Positions 60,441 to 64,000 of a stretch of DNA of 64,000 nucleotides are shown here, piece after piece. The notes under the pieces are model-generated. The model did not search any database. It had not been told where the DNA came from and was given only the letters and a program-made list of their open reading frames with translations. The first letter of the stretch is position 1; each line of letters begins with the position of its first letter. Origin of the DNA: CAVVST01 sp963750995. GTDB taxonomy: Bacteria > Acidobacteriota > Vicinamibacteria > Vicinamibacterales > UBA2999. The position numbers and the translations under genes were made by a program. The stretch covers positions 372,001 to 436,000 of the forward strand of contig CAVVST010000005.1 in assembly GCA_963750995.1 (NCBI GenBank), given 5' to 3'.

Positions 60441-61915
60441 TTAGGGCGCGGTGTTGGAAGCCGTCGCCGACGCCGGCACGCGAATCACGCCGACGTTGTT
60501 GTCGATGGCGATCGTCGTCCCGAATACCTTCGACGCGTCCTGCACCACCTTGAGGATCTTCTGGGCGTTGGCCGGTGACGGGGTCATGGGCAGCCCTGCC
60601 CTTGAAATCGTCCGGTCGAAGTCGAGCCCGAGATCCGGCGGGATAGATCCGGACTTCGACGAGCTTCCCACCTTCATACCGGCTCGTCGTCAGCAGTGCT
60701 TCCCGGTTCTCCGGCTGGCCCGTCTGGCTCGCCACCGAAGCGGGACCCTGGCGGCCATTCGTGATGGTGCCCACAGCCCCTTGTGGGAAGAGGAAGTTTC
60801 CCACGCCGTAGAAGATGGGTTTCCCCTTGTAGATTTCAACGCCGCGGATCGTGTGCACGCCATGGCCGACGAACACATCAGCGCCGGCGTCGATCGACTT
60901 GTGCGCCAGTTCGACCAGGAAGTCCGGCACATGATTGTCGTGGCTATACGCCTGGTACGCAAACGAGTTCTGGTGGCAATGAATCGCCACGACCATGAAA
61001 TCCGTCGTCTGCTTGCCAGCGCGAATGCTCTGCAGAATGCCGTCCAGATCGTTTGGGCCGCCGGCGCGGACCGATGCCACGCGGTCCGCGACGTTGAATG
61101 AATAGCTGATGCTGCCGACGTTCGGCCCCACCTTGTAGAAGCTGCCGAAGAGTCCCAACTCGTCGGCCGGTTCGTCCTTTGAGACCGGCGCCACCGGGAC
61201 CGGCACCTCAGACCTGTGCGCGTACACGGCGTCGCGGATCGCCTTCAACTGCCTTCATGTGTTCCGCGCTGACGATGTTGTACGGCGTCACCCGCAGCGG
61301 GTTCAGGCCGGGCCAATTTGGACGCGCATCGGTGTACCTCGACTCGGGCGGACTGGAGGCAGAATCGATCGAATACATGCCGACGATGCCAACGACACCC
61401 TTGGGCGTGGCAGCGAACCGCGCGCTGCGGGCATCCTCCAGGTCCTTGCCTGTCCCCGCATTCGTAATCCCGGCCTCGTCCAGCACGCGCATGGTGTGGA
61501 ACATGCCTTCAACGCCGTCGTCCATCGTGTGGTTGTTGGCGGTGGTCATGATCCGGATGCCCATCCCCTTGAGATCGTTGACCAGCTTGTCGTCTTCGAG
61601 CGGCCCCTCCATGTTCGCGTAGGTCATGTCGGCGGCCCGCATCACGGAAAACAGCGTCTGGAACCTGGGGTCGCTGATTTCGGCGATGGGGCGCTGGATG
61701 GCGATGTCGCCAACGGCCGCGAACGTGAACGGAGCGGTGATCTTCATCGCCAGCTCCTTTGCCGGGTCGTGCTGGGCGGTCCGCAGCACGGCGTCGCCCA
61801 TCCGGGCGCCCTGGCCGTCCAGCAGTGCCACGGCTCCAAGCGTCATTCCGCCAATTGCCAGCCCCGTCGCAATCCGCTTCACCCGCCGTGCAATGACCCT
61901 GGCATTCATGATCAT
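60441..61915 (-). CDS. CapA family metallophosphatase-like protein (two frameshifts)
   Basis: About 490 residues. Start at 61915 with GAGG upstream; the signal has RRVKRIATGLAIGGM and may be Tat- or Sec-type. CapA (poly-gamma-glutamate synthesis) motifs: FTFAAVGDIAIQRPI, ADMTYANMEGPLEDD, MGIRIMTTANNHTMDDGVEG and VLDEAGITNAGTGKDL. After a break near 61245: DFMVVAIHCHQNSF, AHKSIDAGADVFVGHGVHTI and GVEIYKGKPIFYGVGNFLF. A second break near 60630 gives the C-terminus FGTTIAIDNNVGVIRV. The catalytic Asp, Asn-His and the two His of calcineurin-like enzymes are visible. It is probably a periplasmic metallophosphatase; a capsule role is not shown by the context. Confidence 0.85.
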
Positions 61916-61984
61916 GAGTGACCTCGTTTCGAGCAATCTTGCCGCAGCCGTTAGAATTGGCCCCGATAATACCCGGGGCATGCC

Positions 61985-64000
61985 ATGAAGCCAACGAAGT
62001 TCACGTGCGTTGTTATCGCCGCCGCTCTTGGGTGGAGTGTTTCGGATGCGGTTGCCGACCCGCTCAATTGCAGTCTGTCGCAGTACAAGGCCGTCTCCGG
62101 GCTCACAGCGGTTGCCGATGCCGCGACGCTCACGCTGACGTGGGACGGCGACCGGAACCAGGAGCTTCGTCTGCGGCTTGGGATCAGTGAGGGCACACCG
62201 ACAATCCAGGAACTCGCGGTAAGGAGACGCGGCGGCGCGTGGGCGAGCCTCGCGGCCAACGTGACGCCCGAGTTTCGCGTTGTCTCCGGTATCCGCCGCA
62301 TGGACAACCAGAGCCTCGAGGGATTGAGGAAGAACGGTATCACCACGATCACGAAGGAGATCTTCGACAAGTGGGGATGGGATACGTTCTGGGACGCGCC
62401 GCTGCATGTCCCCGGCGACGAGGGAGATCTCAAGCGGCGGACGCCAGGCGTGCCGCGAAAGCCTGAAGAAGTCAAACGGGCCATGGCCGTTTACCGGGCA
62501 CAGAGCTGTGAAGTCGTGACGGACGGTGCCCGGATCGACATCGTGTTTCCAGGCGTGAGCCTCGGCGTCTTCGCAGGCCGGCTTCAGTTCACCGTCTACA
62601 AGGGCACCAACCTCATTCGCCAGGAAATCATTGCGAGCACGACGGAGTACCCAGTCGCGTACAAGTACGACGGCGGCCTCAAGGGGCTGTCGATTGGCCC
62701 AGGTACACGCGTCTCGTGGCGCGATCCGGCGAACAACCCGCAGTCGTACTGGTTCGGCGGCGCGAACAACGAGCGGGAGTCGCCGCTGAAGACGAGGAAC
62801 CGCGTCGTCATCGCCGAGCTCGGCAGGGCGGGATCGATCGCCGCGTTTCCACCGCCGCACAATTTTTTCTGGGCGCGCGAGAGCGCCCACAACCTCGGAT
62901 ACAACTGGTATCGCAAGGACAGCGCCAGCTCATTCTCATTTGGCGTCCGCCAGGCTGAAAACGAAGAAGAAGTACGGATCCAGGGCAACTTTGCGCTCTA
63001 CACCGCGAGGCCTGGCACTGAACAGCACATGCCGGTTTTCTATTACGTGACCGCCGACGCCGCCGACGCCGCGCGCGAAGCGGTACTGGCGCTTCACCCG
63101 CGGCGATCGCTTCAAGTCGATCCCCGGCTACCAGGTGATGAACCACCACTATCACATGGCACTGGGAGCGCGCCTGCGGACGGCAGGGAGCGCGGATGCC
63201 GAGATCGAGGATCTTGCCGCGATCAGGGCGCTCGGCATCAACATCGTGAGTCCGATCGAGGCGGTCGGCTTGAACCCTGCGTCGGGAGAGGTTCGGCCCG
63301 ATACGCTGGAGATCCGGCGATTCCAGATCGAGGGCGCCCGCCGGCATTCGGACAAGGACTTCCTCGTGCTACCAAACGACGAGTTCTACGACAGCTTTTA
63401 CGGTGGACACACTGACCTCCTGTACTCACGTCACACGTATTGGCGGTACGGACGGAAGCCTGGTCAGCCACTCATGGAAGAGATCGCGCCATACGGCGCG
63501 GTGTACAACCTCGGATCCGCTGAGGACCTGCTCGAGATGGTCAAGCGTGAAAACATCCTCGTCTCCTACCCGCATCCGCGCTCGAAGAACAACACGGGAT
63601 TCCCGGACGGGTTCAAAGAGAAGGACTATTTCAAGGATCCGACTTTCCATAGCATCGGTTACCGGTGGGGGATGGGTATCGACCGCTCCGAACGCAGGCT
63701 GTGCGAGTACAGGTGCCTCACGCTGCTCGACGACATATCCAACTGGCAGGCCGACCTGCCGACCCCGCCGAAGTACCTGCTGGCGATCTCCGAAGTGCAG
63801 GAGCAGACCGCCCACGATGACATCTACGCCAGCGCGCCGGTGAGCTACCTGCACCTTGCGTCGCTGCCGACGCCGGACGACCCGACCCCCGTGCTCGACA
63901 CACTGAGGCGCGGGGACTACTTCGTCACGTCTGGCGAAGTGCTCATCCCCTCTTACTCGGTGCAGGGCACGAGCAGCCGGCGGACGATCGTGGCCGACGT
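61985..64000 (+). CDS. Secreted glycoside/PHP-like protein of unknown function, 3' end beyond window (one frameshift)
   Basis: At least 670 residues, partial. Signal peptide MKPTKFTCVVIAAALGWSVS to AVADPLNCSL. The N-terminal half is a beta-sandwich (LTWDGDRNQELRLRLGISEG, RFxVYKGTNLIRQEIIASTT-type strands, GPGTRVSWRDP). The frame breaks near 63095 and continues SIPGYQVMNHHYHMALGARL, DLAAIRALGINIVSPIEAVG, DFLVLPNDEFYDSFYGGHTD, LLYSRHTYWRYGRKPGQPLM and YLHLASLPTPDDPTPVLDTL. The His-rich HHYHM, the NDEF loop and the later YPHPRSK resemble the metal sites of PHP-domain phosphoesterases, but the family is not recognised. The gene is divergent from CapA. Confidence 0.68.

Overview
The window looks like a chromosomal segment of an uncultured, GC-rich, Gram-negative acidobacterium, probably close to Vicinamibacterales. 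The grounds are very long Oar-like TonB-dependent receptors with an N-terminal carboxypeptidase-regulatory-like domain, five copies of the small secreted DUF6152 family, Tat-exported sugar isomerase-like TIM barrels, a PQQ dehydrogenase and a PVC-type haem protein. The organism is inferred, since no rRNA gene is present. About half of the roughly 50 genes can only be read through with one or more single-base frameshifts. The homology carries on in the next frame each time, so most breaks look like consensus indels in a draft assembly rather than gene decay. I give each such gene one span and name the breaks.

Layout. 1-6309: small secreted proteins, then a divergent carbohydrate locus. A nucleoside-type MFS transporter, a sugar isomerase and a Gfo/Idh/MocA dehydrogenase face a LacI-family regulator. 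6358-21777: two related modules on the minus strand. Each has a large TonB-dependent receptor, DUF6152 and paired secreted proteins of unknown function. Module A also has a c-type cytochrome, a PQQ dehydrogenase and a Tat isomerase. Five LacI-type operators (core AACCGGTT) sit at the regulator promoter and at module A promoters. 21924-28125: a third receptor with a Tat isomerase, a cytochrome remnant, and another DUF6152 pair. 28534-33355: manD-eda-kdgK (D-mannonate to pyruvate plus glyceraldehyde-3-phosphate) followed by two isomerase-like genes. 33347-41066: minus-strand genes for a second Gfo/Idh/MocA protein, a phosphoglucose-isomerase-like protein, an SDR, an MFS transporter and a PVC-type cytochrome protein. 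41196-44393: a TonB receptor, a TMEM220-like protein and a GntR/FCD regulator. Four copies of TGRTNNTACCA at the manD and cytochrome/receptor promoters suggest that this regulator controls the uronate set.

44457-52000: pirin, DoxX and MarR genes, a stub of a TetR gene, an RND efflux pair, and a multi-membrane glycosyltransferase-like protein. 52000-54424: a poorly understood stretch with one unrecognised cysteine-containing protein and a fragment matching the 3' half of tRNA-Cys. 54425-64000: a minus-strand run of secreted proteins (two MBL-fold proteins, DUF6152 and partners, an M28 peptidase and CapA), then a divergent secreted protein that runs off the end.

Overall the window describes a polymer- or sugar-scavenging specialist: TonB import, periplasmic oxidation to a cytochrome, isomerases and dehydrogenases, and a complete lower uronate pathway, under two local regulators whose sites can be read in the DNA.
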